A DNA stretch of 64,000 bases from JAZDFC01 sp043808235 (GTDB lineage Bacteria > Bacteroidota > Ignavibacteria > Ignavibacteriales > Melioribacteraceae), in the NCBI GenBank assembly GCA_043808235.1, contig JAZDFC010000057.1, positions 62,001 to 126,000 of the forward strand. The letters run 5' to 3'. Each line of letters starts with the position of its first letter. Positions within the stretch are counted from its first letter, which is position 1. Position numbers and translations under genes: made by a program. This document shows positions 43,828 through 52,696 of this stretch, piece after piece. The notes under the pieces are model-generated. The model searched no databases, was not told the DNA's origin, and saw nothing but the letters and a program-made list of their open reading frames with translations.

Positions 43828-44777
43828 TAAAGAAATATTTTTTAATTTTAATCGCACTGCTGCTTACCTCCAGCGCAGTATTTGCGCAATCAATAAAAGT
43901 AAAGGTATCCACCGACTCGCTCGAATATAAAGTTGGCGATTATATAAATTATACCCTCGAAATAGAAAGGGATAAAAATATAAAAGTCACGATGCCTTCA
44001 GTGCAAGACAGCATCACTGTACTTGATTTTATTAAAGAAAAACCGGTTGTAAAGGAAGAAGAAGATTCGAAGGTAATTGAAAAACATACTTACATTTTTT
44101 CGAAATATGATTCAGCTGGAGTGACTATACCGTCATTCTCGATTTTTTATACCGTCGGCAAAGATCCCCAACCGAAGATTATCAAAACCGATTCCCTTTC
44201 AATAGTTGTGAGTACTTTGGAAGTAAATCTTCAAAAAGAAATTCAGGATGTAAAAGCGCCGATAAAGATTCCGATGAACTGGTGGTTCATCATTATTCTT
44301 GCGCTTATTATCATTGTGCTTGCGGCAGCGGGGTATTTCGGGTATCGCTATTATCAAAAGAAAAAGTCCGGTCAAATAATCACAAAGAAAATAATTATTC
44401 TTCCACCACATAAAATTGCGTTAAAGGAACTTTTCGAACTCGAAGAAAAGAAACTCTGGCAGCAGGGAAAGATAAAAGAATACCATTCTGATGTAACCGG
44501 AATCATTCGAAAATATTTTGAAGGCAGATTTAAGATAGCTGCGCTCGAAATGCCGTCTTCTGAACTACTCGATCAAATGAGGAGTGTACCCGAAGCCGGA
44601 ATTATTCATGATAAAACACGCGACTTTTTGAACAACGCTGATATGGTTAAATTCGCCAGGTTCCAGCCGATGCCGAGTGTGAATGAAGAGATGATGAAAC
44701 AAGCATACGAAATTGTTAACACGACTAAACCCGCTGAAGCAGCAGAACAATTTGCTGAGGTAGTCGATGCTAAGTAA
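43821..44777 (+). CDS. Exported membrane-anchored Bat-operon protein (BatD-like)
   Basis: A 318-residue protein with signal peptide (MVIKKYFLILIALLLTSSAVFAQ), an N-terminal beta-rich domain resembling the front part of BatD (VGDYINYTLEIERD), one membrane segment (about 155-177) and a cytoplasmic tail. It overlaps the DUF58 gene by 7 bp and batA by 11 bp, so coupled translation is likely. The similarity to BatD is by eye; the role is unknown. Confidence 0.72.
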   Translation: MVIKKYFLILIALLLTSSAVFAQSIKVKVSTDSLEYKVGDYINYTLEIERDKNIKVTMPSVQDSITVLDFIKEKPVVKEEEDSKVIEKHTYIFSKYDSAGVTIPSFSIFYTVGKDPQPKIIKTDSLSIVVSTLEVNLQKEIQDVKAPIKIPMNWWFIIILALIIIVLAAAGYFGYRYYQKKKSGQIITKKIIILPPHKIALKELFELEEKKLWQQGKIKEYHSDVTGIIRKYFEGRFKIAALEMPSSELLDQMRSVPEAGIIHDKTRDFLNNADMVKFARFQPMPSVNEEMMKQAYEIVNTTKPAEAAEQFAEVVDAK

Positions 44778-45762
44778 TATGACTTTTGCTTACCCGATTA
44801 TTCTCTATTTTTTACTACTCATTCCATTATTGGTTTTCTTGTATTGGAAAAAGAATAAAACTATTCATCCCGATCTTACCTTTGCGTCGCTTGAAATTTT
44901 TAAAGAAATTAAACCAACGTTGCGCGAAAGATTTCGTCATATACCTTTCGCTCTAAGAATGCTGGCTATCGCATTATTAATTATCGCTCTCGCTCGTCCG
45001 CAGACTTTTTCAACCGGTGAAAATGTTTACACCGAAGGAATAGATATCGCGATGCTGCTCGATATTTCCGGCAGTATGCTCGCGGAAGATTTTAAGCCCA
45101 ACAGACTCGAAGCGGCGAAAGATGTTATCGATGATTTTATTAAAGGAAGAATATCCGATAAAATTGGGTTAGTTGTTTTTGCAGGTGAAAGTTTTACACA
45201 ATGCCCGCTTACAATTGATTATTCGGTACTAAGAAATTTACTCGGCGATATTAAAAGTGGAATGATTGAAGATGGAACGGCTATCGGCACTGCAATTGCC
45301 AACGGCGTTAATCGATTAAAAGACAGCAAAGCAAAAAGCAAAACAATAATTCTGCTTACGGATGGAGTAAACAATAGCGGCGAGGTTGATCCGATAAGCG
45401 CAGCGCAAATTGCCGCACAGTTTGATATACGCATTTATGCGATTGGAGTCGGAACGATTGGCGAAGCGCCTTATCCATTCCAAACTCCATTTGGTAGACG
45501 TTATCAAATGGTGCCCGTTGAAATAGATGAGCCGACATTGAAAAAGATCGCCGAGATTACAAAAGGAAAATATTTCAGGGCGACCAACAATCAAAAATTG
45601 GAAGATATTTATTCCGAAATCGATCAGATGGAAAAGACGAGAGTTGAAGTAACCTCGTTCAGAAAAGCCAAAGAATTGTTTTATAATTGGGCTTTGGCAG
45701 GATTAATTTTGTTACTCATTGAATTAATTCTTAACCGTACCGTTTTGCGAAGACTGCCGTAG
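44767..45762 (+). CDS. batA: BatA, VWA-domain membrane protein
   Basis: A 331-residue protein with two N-terminal hydrophobic segments (8-27 and 58-77), a VWA domain with the metal site D99-x-S101-x-S103 (LLDISGSM) and TDGVNNSG, and a C-terminal membrane helix. In Bacteroides the Bat proteins promote aerotolerance and probably form a complex at the inner membrane. It overlaps the preceding gene by 11 bp. The VWA domain points to the periplasm. Confidence 0.93.
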   Translation: MLSNMTFAYPIILYFLLLIPLLVFLYWKKNKTIHPDLTFASLEIFKEIKPTLRERFRHIPFALRMLAIALLIIALARPQTFSTGENVYTEGIDIAMLLDISGSMLAEDFKPNRLEAAKDVIDDFIKGRISDKIGLVVFAGESFTQCPLTIDYSVLRNLLGDIKSGMIEDGTAIGTAIANGVNRLKDSKAKSKTIILLTDGVNNSGEVDPISAAQIAAQFDIRIYAIGVGTIGEAPYPFQTPFGRRYQMVPVEIDEPTLKKIAEITKGKYFRATNNQKLEDIYSEIDQMEKTRVEVTSFRKAKELFYNWALAGLILLLIELILNRTVLRRLP

Positions 45763-45770
45763 CGTTTTAA

Positions 45771-45884
45771 AAGTAGGAAGTAAGCAGTAATGAGTATGGA
45801 GAAAACAATAGATTTTTTTATAACTGCAAGCTGCTTGCTGCAAGCTGCCTGCTTATTAAAAACTGTAAACTAATTACTGAGTAA
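45771..45884. repeat. Word-repeat filler between batA and batB
   Basis: Contains a GCAAGCTGC-TTGCTGCAAGC block at about 45826-45848 and CTGTAAACTAATTACTGAG-type words near 45861. The GCAAGCTGC part also occurs at 5877-5906, and the CTGTAAAC part at 42936-42944. Confidence 0.45.
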
Positions 45885-45886
45885 AC

Positions 45887-46912
45887 ATGTTTCGTTTTGC
45901 ACATAGTGAATATTTGTATGCTTTGTATTTGATTCCATTATTAATACTTCTGTTTTGGTACACACAAAGACAGCAGAAAAAAGTAATAGATAATTTTGCG
46001 AATACGACAATGCATAAAGTTTTATTTCCACTTCGGAGCGGATTTAAATCGGCGGTGAAATTTGGCTTGATGATTACTGCTATTATTTTTGTCATTATCG
46101 CTTTAGCAAATCCGCAAGTCGGTTCTAAAATCGAAGAAGTAAAACAAGTGGGAATTGACGTTTATATTCTTCTCGATGTTTCGTTAAGTATGACTGCCGA
46201 GGATATCAAACCATCGAGATTGGAAAAAGCAAAATATGAAATTTCAAGATTGATACAGAGACTGCAGGGCGACAGACTTGGATTGGTCGTATTCAGCGGA
46301 CAGGCATATATTCAATTCCCATTGACAACGGATTATGCAGCGGCAAATTTATTTCTAAATGCAGTTGATGTGACGTCGGTACCTCAACCTGGAACCGCTA
46401 TAGCCGATGCAATTAAATTGGCAACCAATTCTTTTAAAGAAGATACTGAAATGCAGAGAGCAATTATAATTATCACCGACGGTGAAGATCACGAAGGCGA
46501 TATAGAATCGGCAGTAAATGATGCTGTTAAAAAAGATATTGAAATATATGCAATTGGATTAGGCTCCCCATCCGGAGTGCCGATACCAGTTTACAATTCT
46601 GCCGGCTTGCAGGTCAGTTTCAAAAAAGATAATTCCGGTAATGTCGTGCTTACAAAGCTCGATGAGAAAATTCTTGAAGATGTTACTTCGAAAGGCAATG
46701 GAAAATATTACCGCGGTTCGAACACCGAAGACGAACTTGAAAAAATCTACAACGATTTATCTCATCTTGAGGAGACGGAATTTGGTACAACAAGAGTTAC
46801 TGAATATGAAGACAGGTATTATTATTTTTTGATACCGGCAATATTAATTATGATACTTGAAATTTTTGTATCGTCTAAAAAGTCTAAATTCTTTATGAAG
46901 TTTGAGAGTTAG
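45887..46912 (+). CDS. batB: BatB, VWA-domain membrane protein
   Basis: A 341-residue homologue of BatA. N-terminal hydrophobic segments, VWA metal site D97-x-S99-x-S101 (LLDVSLSM), ITDGEDHEGD, and a C-terminal membrane helix (FLIPAILIMILEIFV). Paired VWA proteins are expected to interact with each other and with the TPR proteins. Spacing to batA is 124 bp, unlike the overlaps elsewhere in this operon, because of the filler at 45771-45884. Confidence 0.93.
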   Translation: MFRFAHSEYLYALYLIPLLILLFWYTQRQQKKVIDNFANTTMHKVLFPLRSGFKSAVKFGLMITAIIFVIIALANPQVGSKIEEVKQVGIDVYILLDVSLSMTAEDIKPSRLEKAKYEISRLIQRLQGDRLGLVVFSGQAYIQFPLTTDYAAANLFLNAVDVTSVPQPGTAIADAIKLATNSFKEDTEMQRAIIIITDGEDHEGDIESAVNDAVKKDIEIYAIGLGSPSGVPIPVYNSAGLQVSFKKDNSGNVVLTKLDEKILEDVTSKGNGKYYRGSNTEDELEKIYNDLSHLEETEFGTTRVTEYEDRYYYFLIPAILIMILEIFVSSKKSKFFMKFES

Positions 46913-46915
46913 AAA

Positions 46916-47845
46916 ATGAAATCTAATGAAGATATATTATGTGAGTTATTTCTTAATACGAAAGAAAATAATATGAAAACTGTTGAAACAGTTTTGGATG
47001 AAGGTTCTTTTGTTATTAGCCCACGACTTAAGTCGTGGGTTATAAGTTATCGCAGTTTAATTCAAAACCGTTTCAACGGTTTACAAAATTCATTGAAACT
47101 GATTATCACTATAATTGTGTTTGTTACAGCTACCAATATATTTGCTCAAAGTCAGCGTAGTTTGATTAACGATGGAGTCGATTTCTATAAAGAAAAAAAA
47201 TTCCCCGACTCCGAGGTGAATTTTAAAAAGGCTGTTGAAAAGGATATTAATACATTCGAAGGACATTTCAATCTCGGAGACTCATATTATAAACAGGGAA
47301 GATACGATGAATCAATTGGCAGCTACCAGAATGCAATGGCGTTGACTGAGGACGATTACAAGAAAGCGAAAGTATTTTATAACATCGGCAACTCGCTTTT
47401 AAAAGCACAAAAAATTCAGGAAAGTATCGGAGCTTATAAAAACGCGTTGAAACTTGATCCGAATGATCTCGAAGCAAAATATAATTTATCTTATGCGCTA
47501 GAAATGTTGAAGAATCAGCAGAACAAGGATCAAAATAAAGATCAAAACAAAGATCAAAACAAAGATCAGAATAAAGATCAAAACAAGCAGGATCAAAACC
47601 AGCAGAATCAAGATCAGCAAAACCAGGATCAACAAAAACAAAATCAAGATCAGCAGAAACAAGATCAGCAGAAACAAGATCAGCAGCAGCAAGATCAACA
47701 GCAACAGCCTGCTCAAAAGAAAAACGAAATTTCGAAGGAAGAAGCTCAGAGAATTTTGGAAGCGTTAAAGAACAACGAAGCCGATCTTCAAAAAAAGTTG
47801 AGGCAGCGTGTTGGGAGAGTTGTTAAACGAGAAAAAGATTGGTAA
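46916..47845 (+). CDS. batC: BatC, TPR protein with Q/D/N/K-rich tail
   Basis: A 309-residue frame from ATG 46916, but the first 59 codons coincide with palindromic repeats. The signal peptide proper (residues 60-78: L-K-L-I-I-T-I-I-V-F ... N-I-F-A-Q) starts with a TTG at 47093, which may be the native start of a 250-residue protein. Two or three TPR units (80-190) are followed by a strongly repetitive tail of N-K-D-Q, D-Q-Q-N and D-Q-Q-K blocks (200-270), then a coiled C-terminus. BatC binds the VWA partners in the Bat complex. It lies between batB and batD. Confidence 0.82.
   Translation: MKSNEDILCELFLNTKENNMKTVETVLDEGSFVISPRLKSWVISYRSLIQNRFNGLQNSLKLIITIIVFVTATNIFAQSQRSLINDGVDFYKEKKFPDSEVNFKKAVEKDINTFEGHFNLGDSYYKQGRYDESIGSYQNAMALTEDDYKKAKVFYNIGNSLLKAQKIQESIGAYKNALKLDPNDLEAKYNLSYALEMLKNQQNKDQNKDQNKDQNKDQNKDQNKQDQNQQNQDQQNQDQQKQNQDQQKQDQQKQDQQQQDQQQQPAQKKNEISKEEAQRILEALKNNEADLQKKLRQRVGRVVKREKDW
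46970..47085. repeat. BIME-like palindromic element in the batC 5' end
   Basis: Three hairpins follow one another: AAAACTGTT-GA-AACAGTTTT, CCCACGACTTAAGTCGTGGG (47009-47040 area) and AAACCGTT-TC-AACGGTTT. It is read through in frame if translation starts at 46916. Confidence 0.65.
47520..47706. repeat. AACAAAGATCA-type tandem coding repeat in batC
   Basis: In-frame 12-bp units of the AAGATCAAAACA class repeat about 5 times, then give way to CAGCAAAACCAGGATCA and CAAGATCAGCAGAAA variants. The region encodes the Gln/Asp/Asn/Lys tail and could vary in length between strains. Confidence 0.65.
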
Positions 47846-47863
47846 TATTCCATTAACATAAAT

Positions 47864-49708
47864 ATGAATAGCACGTTGAAAACAACACAGGTTTTAATTA
47901 AAACGTTTGCGTTGATAATCTTTGTCAATGCATTTGTTTTTTCGCAGCAGTTAACTTCCTCTGTGGATAAAACTACGGTTGGGCAGTACGAAAGATTCCA
48001 GGTTTACTTCAATTTTAATAATGTGGACATTAACGCGATAAAAAATTTCAGACCGCCTTCGTTCCAAAACTTTAAAATATTAGGCGGACCGAATCAATCA
48101 ACAAGCATGCAAATTATTAACGGACAGATTTCAAGCTCCGTTACTTATTCTTATATTTTGCAACCTTCGGCAGTCGGTGAATTTACAATAAGCGCTGCCA
48201 CTGCTGATTATAACGGCAAAACTTTATCTGCTCAACCGATAAAAATAAAAGTTATTCAGGGTAACGCTCCACAAAGCGGCGGCAGCGATGCAAGTGGCGC
48301 AACTGAAGAAGAACTGAGTAAAAATGTTTTTATTCGTGCAGTGCCCAACAAATCCAAGGTGATGCTCGGCGAACAGATAACAGTTATTTATAAACTATAT
48401 ACGCGATTAAATATTTCGTCTCCGCAAATTTCGAAACTGCCGGTTTACCAGGGATTCTGGGCGGAAGAACTTGACTCGCCAAACACCCTGAATTTCGATA
48501 TCGAGATGTACAACGGCGAGAGATTCCGTTCCGCAGTGATTAAACGAGTTGCATTATTCCCCTCAAAAACCGGTGAGCTGACTGTTACACCGTTCGAATT
48601 GGATGTACCGGTTCTGATCAAGAAGAAGAAACAATCGCGGGATGTTTTCGATGAATTTTTTAATGATTCTTTTTTTGGAAGATCGGAGACAGTTCAGTAC
48701 AGAGCAAAGTCGAATACCGTAAAAGTAAGCGTATTACCTTTACCATCAAACGCACCGGAATCATTCAAAGGTGCTGTCGGTGATTTTTCTTTCAATTCAC
48801 AAATCGATAAAAAAGATGTTGAGCAAAATGAAGCGGTCGCTTTGAAACTAACGATATCCGGTTCCGGGAATATAAATTTATTGGACATACCGAAAATTCA
48901 ACTTCCGCCCGGAATGGAAACTTACGATCCTAAAACTTCAGTGTCCGTTAATAAATCGTTAGTGGTCTCAGGTAAAAAAGTTTTGGAATATCTTATCGTT
49001 CCGCGGACTGTGGGCGAAAAAGAAATTCCTGCTGTTGAATTTACTTATTACAGTCCAGGTCAAAATAGATATGTAACTTCATCCTCACCTGCATATACAA
49101 TAAATGTAAAAAAGGGAACAGGAAATTTTGATTCGGATGTCGCAGGTTTTTCGAAAGAAGATGTACGGCTGTTAAGTGAGGATATACGGTTTATAAAAAC
49201 TTCGTCGTTTGAATTTGACAAACTTAACGAACTCTCATTGATTGGAAATTGGTTTTGGGTTGCTGCAATTCTTCCATTATTAATTTTGGGGACGGTACTT
49301 GGAATCAAAAAGCGGCAGGATAAATTATCCGGTAACATACAATTGTTAAAATATCAGAAAGCGGTAAAGGTAGCGACTAACAGGTTAAAAACTGCGAAGA
49401 AAGTTTTGAATGAAAATAATTTACCGGGATTTTACGCCGAGCTGGCGCCTGCTTTATTCGGTTATCTCGAAGATAAACTGTCGCTTCAGAAATCAGAATT
49501 CACAGTTGATCGCGCGATTGAGCAATTATCGGCAAGACAATTGAACGAGGAATTAATCCACCGGGTTAGAGCAATATCAGAGCAATGCGAGTTCGCCAGG
49601 TTCGCACCTTCAAGTTTGGAAAGACATTCCGCCGATGAAATTTACAATCAAGCGGAAAATGTAATTGTTGAATTGGAAAATTCTATTTCGAGTAGAAAAA
49701 GAAAATGA
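47864..49708 (+). CDS. batD: BatD, exported membrane protein
   Basis: A 614-residue protein with a signal peptide (about 1-28, FVFSQQ), a long beta-rich periplasmic part made of Ig-like domains, one membrane helix (about 459-480, FWVAAILPLLILGTVLGI) and a cytoplasmic helical tail. Such sequences define the oxygen-tolerance BatD family. It starts 18 bp after batC and overlaps batE by 4 bp. Confidence 0.9.
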   Translation: MNSTLKTTQVLIKTFALIIFVNAFVFSQQLTSSVDKTTVGQYERFQVYFNFNNVDINAIKNFRPPSFQNFKILGGPNQSTSMQIINGQISSSVTYSYILQPSAVGEFTISAATADYNGKTLSAQPIKIKVIQGNAPQSGGSDASGATEEELSKNVFIRAVPNKSKVMLGEQITVIYKLYTRLNISSPQISKLPVYQGFWAEELDSPNTLNFDIEMYNGERFRSAVIKRVALFPSKTGELTVTPFELDVPVLIKKKKQSRDVFDEFFNDSFFGRSETVQYRAKSNTVKVSVLPLPSNAPESFKGAVGDFSFNSQIDKKDVEQNEAVALKLTISGSGNINLLDIPKIQLPPGMETYDPKTSVSVNKSLVVSGKKVLEYLIVPRTVGEKEIPAVEFTYYSPGQNRYVTSSSPAYTINVKKGTGNFDSDVAGFSKEDVRLLSEDIRFIKTSSFEFDKLNELSLIGNWFWVAAILPLLILGTVLGIKKRQDKLSGNIQLLKYQKAVKVATNRLKTAKKVLNENNLPGFYAELAPALFGYLEDKLSLQKSEFTVDRAIEQLSARQLNEELIHRVRAISEQCEFARFAPSSLERHSADEIYNQAENVIVELENSISSRKRK

Positions 49709-50469
49709 GATACGTGAAATATTTTCTGTTAATTTTATTGACTGCCGGCTTTTTCAATAACGCATGTGCAGCGGACCCCGAAACGCTGATTAAAAAGGGA
49801 AATGAATACTATCAGAATAAGCAATATTCAGACGCTATTGAAGCTTACGAACAAATTTTGAATGAAGGTTATATCGGTGCGTCGCTTTATTACAATTTGG
49901 GTAATGCATATTTCAGAGCAGGTAAACTTGGTCGCGCTGTTTTAAATTATGAACGCGCGCTCAGACTTGAACCTAATGATGACGACATCGAATATAATTT
50001 GGCAATTGCACGTTCCCGCACTGTTGATAGAATAAAAGAAGTGCCGCAAATTTTTCTTGTTGAGTGGTGGGTGACTTTGGTTACTGCATTCACTCCATCG
50101 GGATGGGCGTTTATTGTGATACTTTTCTATTTGTTGCTTTTGTTCTATGTTGGATTTTATTACCTCACAAAAAAACTGAACTTAAAAAGATGGGCATTTA
50201 TTGCAGGCTCAATTAATCTTGGAATACTTTTATTAACGGTAATAATTCTTATCGCAAGCATTAATAGGGAAAAATCCACTGACTTTGGAATCCTTATTGA
50301 ATCTATTATCACTACGAAACTGTCGCCGGATTCCAAAAGTAATGACGCCTTCGTCATTCACGAAGGTGTAAAATTTGCAATCGAAGACCGTGTGAATGAA
50401 TGGACTCGCATACGGCTTACCGATGGGAAAGTCGGGTGGCTGCCGGATAAGAGCTTTGAGAAGATATAA
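49705..50469 (+). CDS. batE: BatE, TPR protein with SH3-like domain
   Basis: A 254-residue protein with a signal peptide (about 1-22), about two TPR units (ETLIKKGNEYYQNKQYSDAI and ASLYYNLGNAYFRAGKLG), two membrane helices (about 120-145 and 155-185) and a C-terminal SH3b-like module (ITTKLSPDSKSND ... EWTRIRLTDGKVGWLP). The combination is typical of BatE. It is the last gene of the operon. Confidence 0.9.
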   Translation: MRYVKYFLLILLTAGFFNNACAADPETLIKKGNEYYQNKQYSDAIEAYEQILNEGYIGASLYYNLGNAYFRAGKLGRAVLNYERALRLEPNDDDIEYNLAIARSRTVDRIKEVPQIFLVEWWVTLVTAFTPSGWAFIVILFYLLLLFYVGFYYLTKKLNLKRWAFIAGSINLGILLLTVIILIASINREKSTDFGILIESIITTKLSPDSKSNDAFVIHEGVKFAIEDRVNEWTRIRLTDGKVGWLPDKSFEKI

Positions 50470-50564
50470 ATAAAACGCAGTTCATACAGTATTATTATTC
50501 CTCAATCGCAGATAAATATTATTGAATAAATTCTTATCTTGTTACGGCTAATTGCATTTTTATA

Positions 50565-51014
50565 ATGAGAATTTATGTTGATACATCGGTTTTCGGCGGA
50601 TGTTTTGATCCGGAATTTGAAAAGTGGTCGAATAAACTGATTTTAAATTTTAGAAGCGGCAAATACAAAGCGGTAATCTCTGAAATTTCGAGGTTCGAAT
50701 TAAAATATGCGCCGGACAAAGTAAACAAAGTTGTAAGTGAAATTCCAAAGGAGTATGTTGAGTTTGTAAAAATCACTGACGAAGCAAGAAATCTCTCCGT
50801 GAATTATTTGAATGAAAAAGTTGTCACGAAGAGATCAGTTGCCGATACATTACATATAGCAATAGCTACAATTGAAAAGGTTGATTTACTGGTGAGTTGG
50901 AATTTCAAACACATAGTTAATTATGACAAGATACATCGCTATAACTCAGTTAACATAAAGTACGGATATAGAACATTAGAAATAAGAAATCCAAGGGACT
51001 TGACAGATGAATAG
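50565..51014 (+). CDS. PIN-domain toxin-like ribonuclease
   Basis: A 149-residue PIN domain. Acidic residues expected at the active site are D6 (MRIYVDTSVFGG), E45 (ISRFELKYAP) and D94 (SVADTLHIAIA). VapC-like proteins of this shape cleave tRNA or rRNA. The 70-residue gene downstream overlaps by 8 bp and is the probable antitoxin, so the order is toxin first, the reverse of vapBC. Confidence 0.83.
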   Translation: MRIYVDTSVFGGCFDPEFEKWSNKLILNFRSGKYKAVISEISRFELKYAPDKVNKVVSEIPKEYVEFVKITDEARNLSVNYLNEKVVTKRSVADTLHIAIATIEKVDLLVSWNFKHIVNYDKIHRYNSVNIKYGYRTLEIRNPRDLTDE

Positions 51015-51219
51015 CAAAAAAAAAAGATTTGATTCGGTTCAAATGGTTCGTGATATTCGGAATGCTTACTTTGAAAAAGAAAACAATCCCAAATTTTCAG
51101 TCGGGGAATTAAAACGTATCAAAGAAAAATGGACAGGGTTATTGGACCAGCAGGAAAGCGAAAATAAATCTCCGGGTAAAAGTAAAATTAAGACCGCAAA
51201 AATTATTGCAAAAGCATAA
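51007..51219 (+). CDS. Small basic protein, probable antitoxin of the PIN toxin
   Basis: A 70-residue Lys-rich protein (QMVRDIRNAYFEKENNPKF) overlapping the PIN gene by 8 bp. Downstream small partners with a similar DSVxMVRDIR start accompany PIN proteins of this type in my memory, but a fold cannot be assigned. The overlap argues for coupled translation. Confidence 0.6.
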   Translation: MNSKKKRFDSVQMVRDIRNAYFEKENNPKFSVGELKRIKEKWTGLLDQQESENKSPGKSKIKTAKIIAKA

Positions 51220-51248
51220 TAATCCTCATTCCATATTGTCAAATCGAA

Positions 51249-52358
51249 ATGCAGTCCGCAAAAAAATATAACAACATCAAACTCGCTGTTGGAATTGGCA
51301 AAGGAGTTCTTTCCTTCTTTTTAATTCTATTGTTTGTTGCTCTTGGTTACAGTGAACAGTTGGAAATTTATCTTCGCACATTTTCCGTAAATGATTATCT
51401 CGTTTTCATTCTCTTTGTTATTGTAACCGGTCTTGCAGTATCAATACTTTTCTTCCCGGTAAATTATTACAGCGGATTTTATCTCGAACATAAATACAAT
51501 CTTTCAAACCAAACGTTTCTTCAGTGGGTGTGGGAAAATTTCAAGGCCGCACTTGTAGCGGGGGTAATAGGTTTGCCGTTGTTGGTCGTTTTCTATTTTG
51601 TTATTAATTATTTCGGGTCGTGGTGGTGGCTGCCGTTTGCGGTTATTATGTTCGTTGTATCGGTATTATTGGCGAGGATTGTGCCGGTTATTATCCTGCC
51701 GATATTTTATAAAATTACTCCGCTTGAGAATGAAGATTTGAAAGAAAGAATTCTCCGACTTGCCGGCGCTGTTGGGATGAAAGTGGAGAATGTATTTAAA
51801 TTCAATATGAGCAAGGAAACGAAGAAAGCTAATGCCGCTTTCACCGGATTGGGAAAAACCAAAAGGATTTTATTGGGTGATACTTTGCTTGATTCTTTCA
51901 CCAACGATGAAATCGAAACAGTTATTGCGCATGAACTTGGGCATTACAAGCATAAACATATAATCAAAAATATTTTTATCGGTACATTCTTCAGCTTCGC
52001 AACATTTTTTTTGATGGCTGTTTTTTATGATCTCTCCATTTCTTGGTTCGGTTTCAGTTCGATAAATCAAATTGCAGCATTGCCGATTCTTTCTTTATGG
52101 GGAATGTTAATCGGATTAAGCGAGACTCCCATTACAAATTGGATATCGCGCAAATATGAATACCAGGCTGATGAGTACGCAGTGACTTCAACCAAACTTC
52201 AAAATGAATTTATTAACACACTTGAAAAATTAACCGACCAAAATTTATCCGATAGGGAGCCACATCCATTTGTGGAATGGTTTTTTTATTCGCATCCTTC
52301 TATCAAAAAACGCAAAGAATATATATTGACCTTAAATCAGTTTTCAGATTTTGAATAA
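51249..52358 (+). CDS. M48-family zinc metalloprotease (Ste24/CAAX protease-like)
   Basis: A 369-residue membrane protease. HExxH zinc site H228-E229-L-G-H232 (VIAHELGHYKHKH), a third ligand region EYQADEYAV, and about six hydrophobic helices. It fits the Ste24/HtpX class, quality-control or prenyl-protein proteases. No partner gene is seen. It starts at an ATG 30 bp after the small antitoxin gene. Confidence 0.88.
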   Translation: MQSAKKYNNIKLAVGIGKGVLSFFLILLFVALGYSEQLEIYLRTFSVNDYLVFILFVIVTGLAVSILFFPVNYYSGFYLEHKYNLSNQTFLQWVWENFKAALVAGVIGLPLLVVFYFVINYFGSWWWLPFAVIMFVVSVLLARIVPVIILPIFYKITPLENEDLKERILRLAGAVGMKVENVFKFNMSKETKKANAAFTGLGKTKRILLGDTLLDSFTNDEIETVIAHELGHYKHKHIIKNIFIGTFFSFATFFLMAVFYDLSISWFGFSSINQIAALPILSLWGMLIGLSETPITNWISRKYEYQADEYAVTSTKLQNEFINTLEKLTDQNLSDREPHPFVEWFFYSHPSIKKRKEYILTLNQFSDFE

Positions 52359-52394
52359 AAGTCGAAGTTAACTTAATAATTATTTCGCCAATAA

Positions 52395-52466
52395 AATTCT
52401 TTGTGTCTTCGAAACTTTGTGGCGTTGATTAAAATTGCCACGAGGACACAAAGTCACCAAGAATTC
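52395..52466. repeat. Imperfect intergenic inverted repeat
   Basis: AATTCTTTGTGTCTTCG..CTTTGTGGC against GCCACGAGGACACAAAG..CCAAGAATT. The same words as at 23305-23370, with several mismatches. Confidence 0.5.
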
Positions 52467-52696
52467 TAAAAGGATATCAGTTTTGTTGAGTTCAGGGGAG
52501 AAAGCACCGAAGACCAATTTATGGTCAATATACATTATGAAAAAAAGTGTATAGGGCGGCGTAATGCTTTTCTAAAGCCTCGCTTCGAATTACATTAAAA
52601 TTAAGTGCGAATTTTTAACTCAACCTCGATTGTGATAATTATCGTCGATTTTCTTAAATTCAAATAGCGAAAATTAATTTTTAGCGGAGTGGTAGA
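52467..52696. other. Gene-free region before the VWA lipoprotein
   Basis: About 230 bp; I see no gene, only a possible GTGATAATTATCGTCGA-like palindrome near 52630. GCGGAGT lies 7 bases before the next ATG. Confidence 0.3.

Noticed and set aside
47520..47706. CRISPR-like regular repeats
   Set aside because: They are 12-bp in-frame coding repeats in batC with no spacers.
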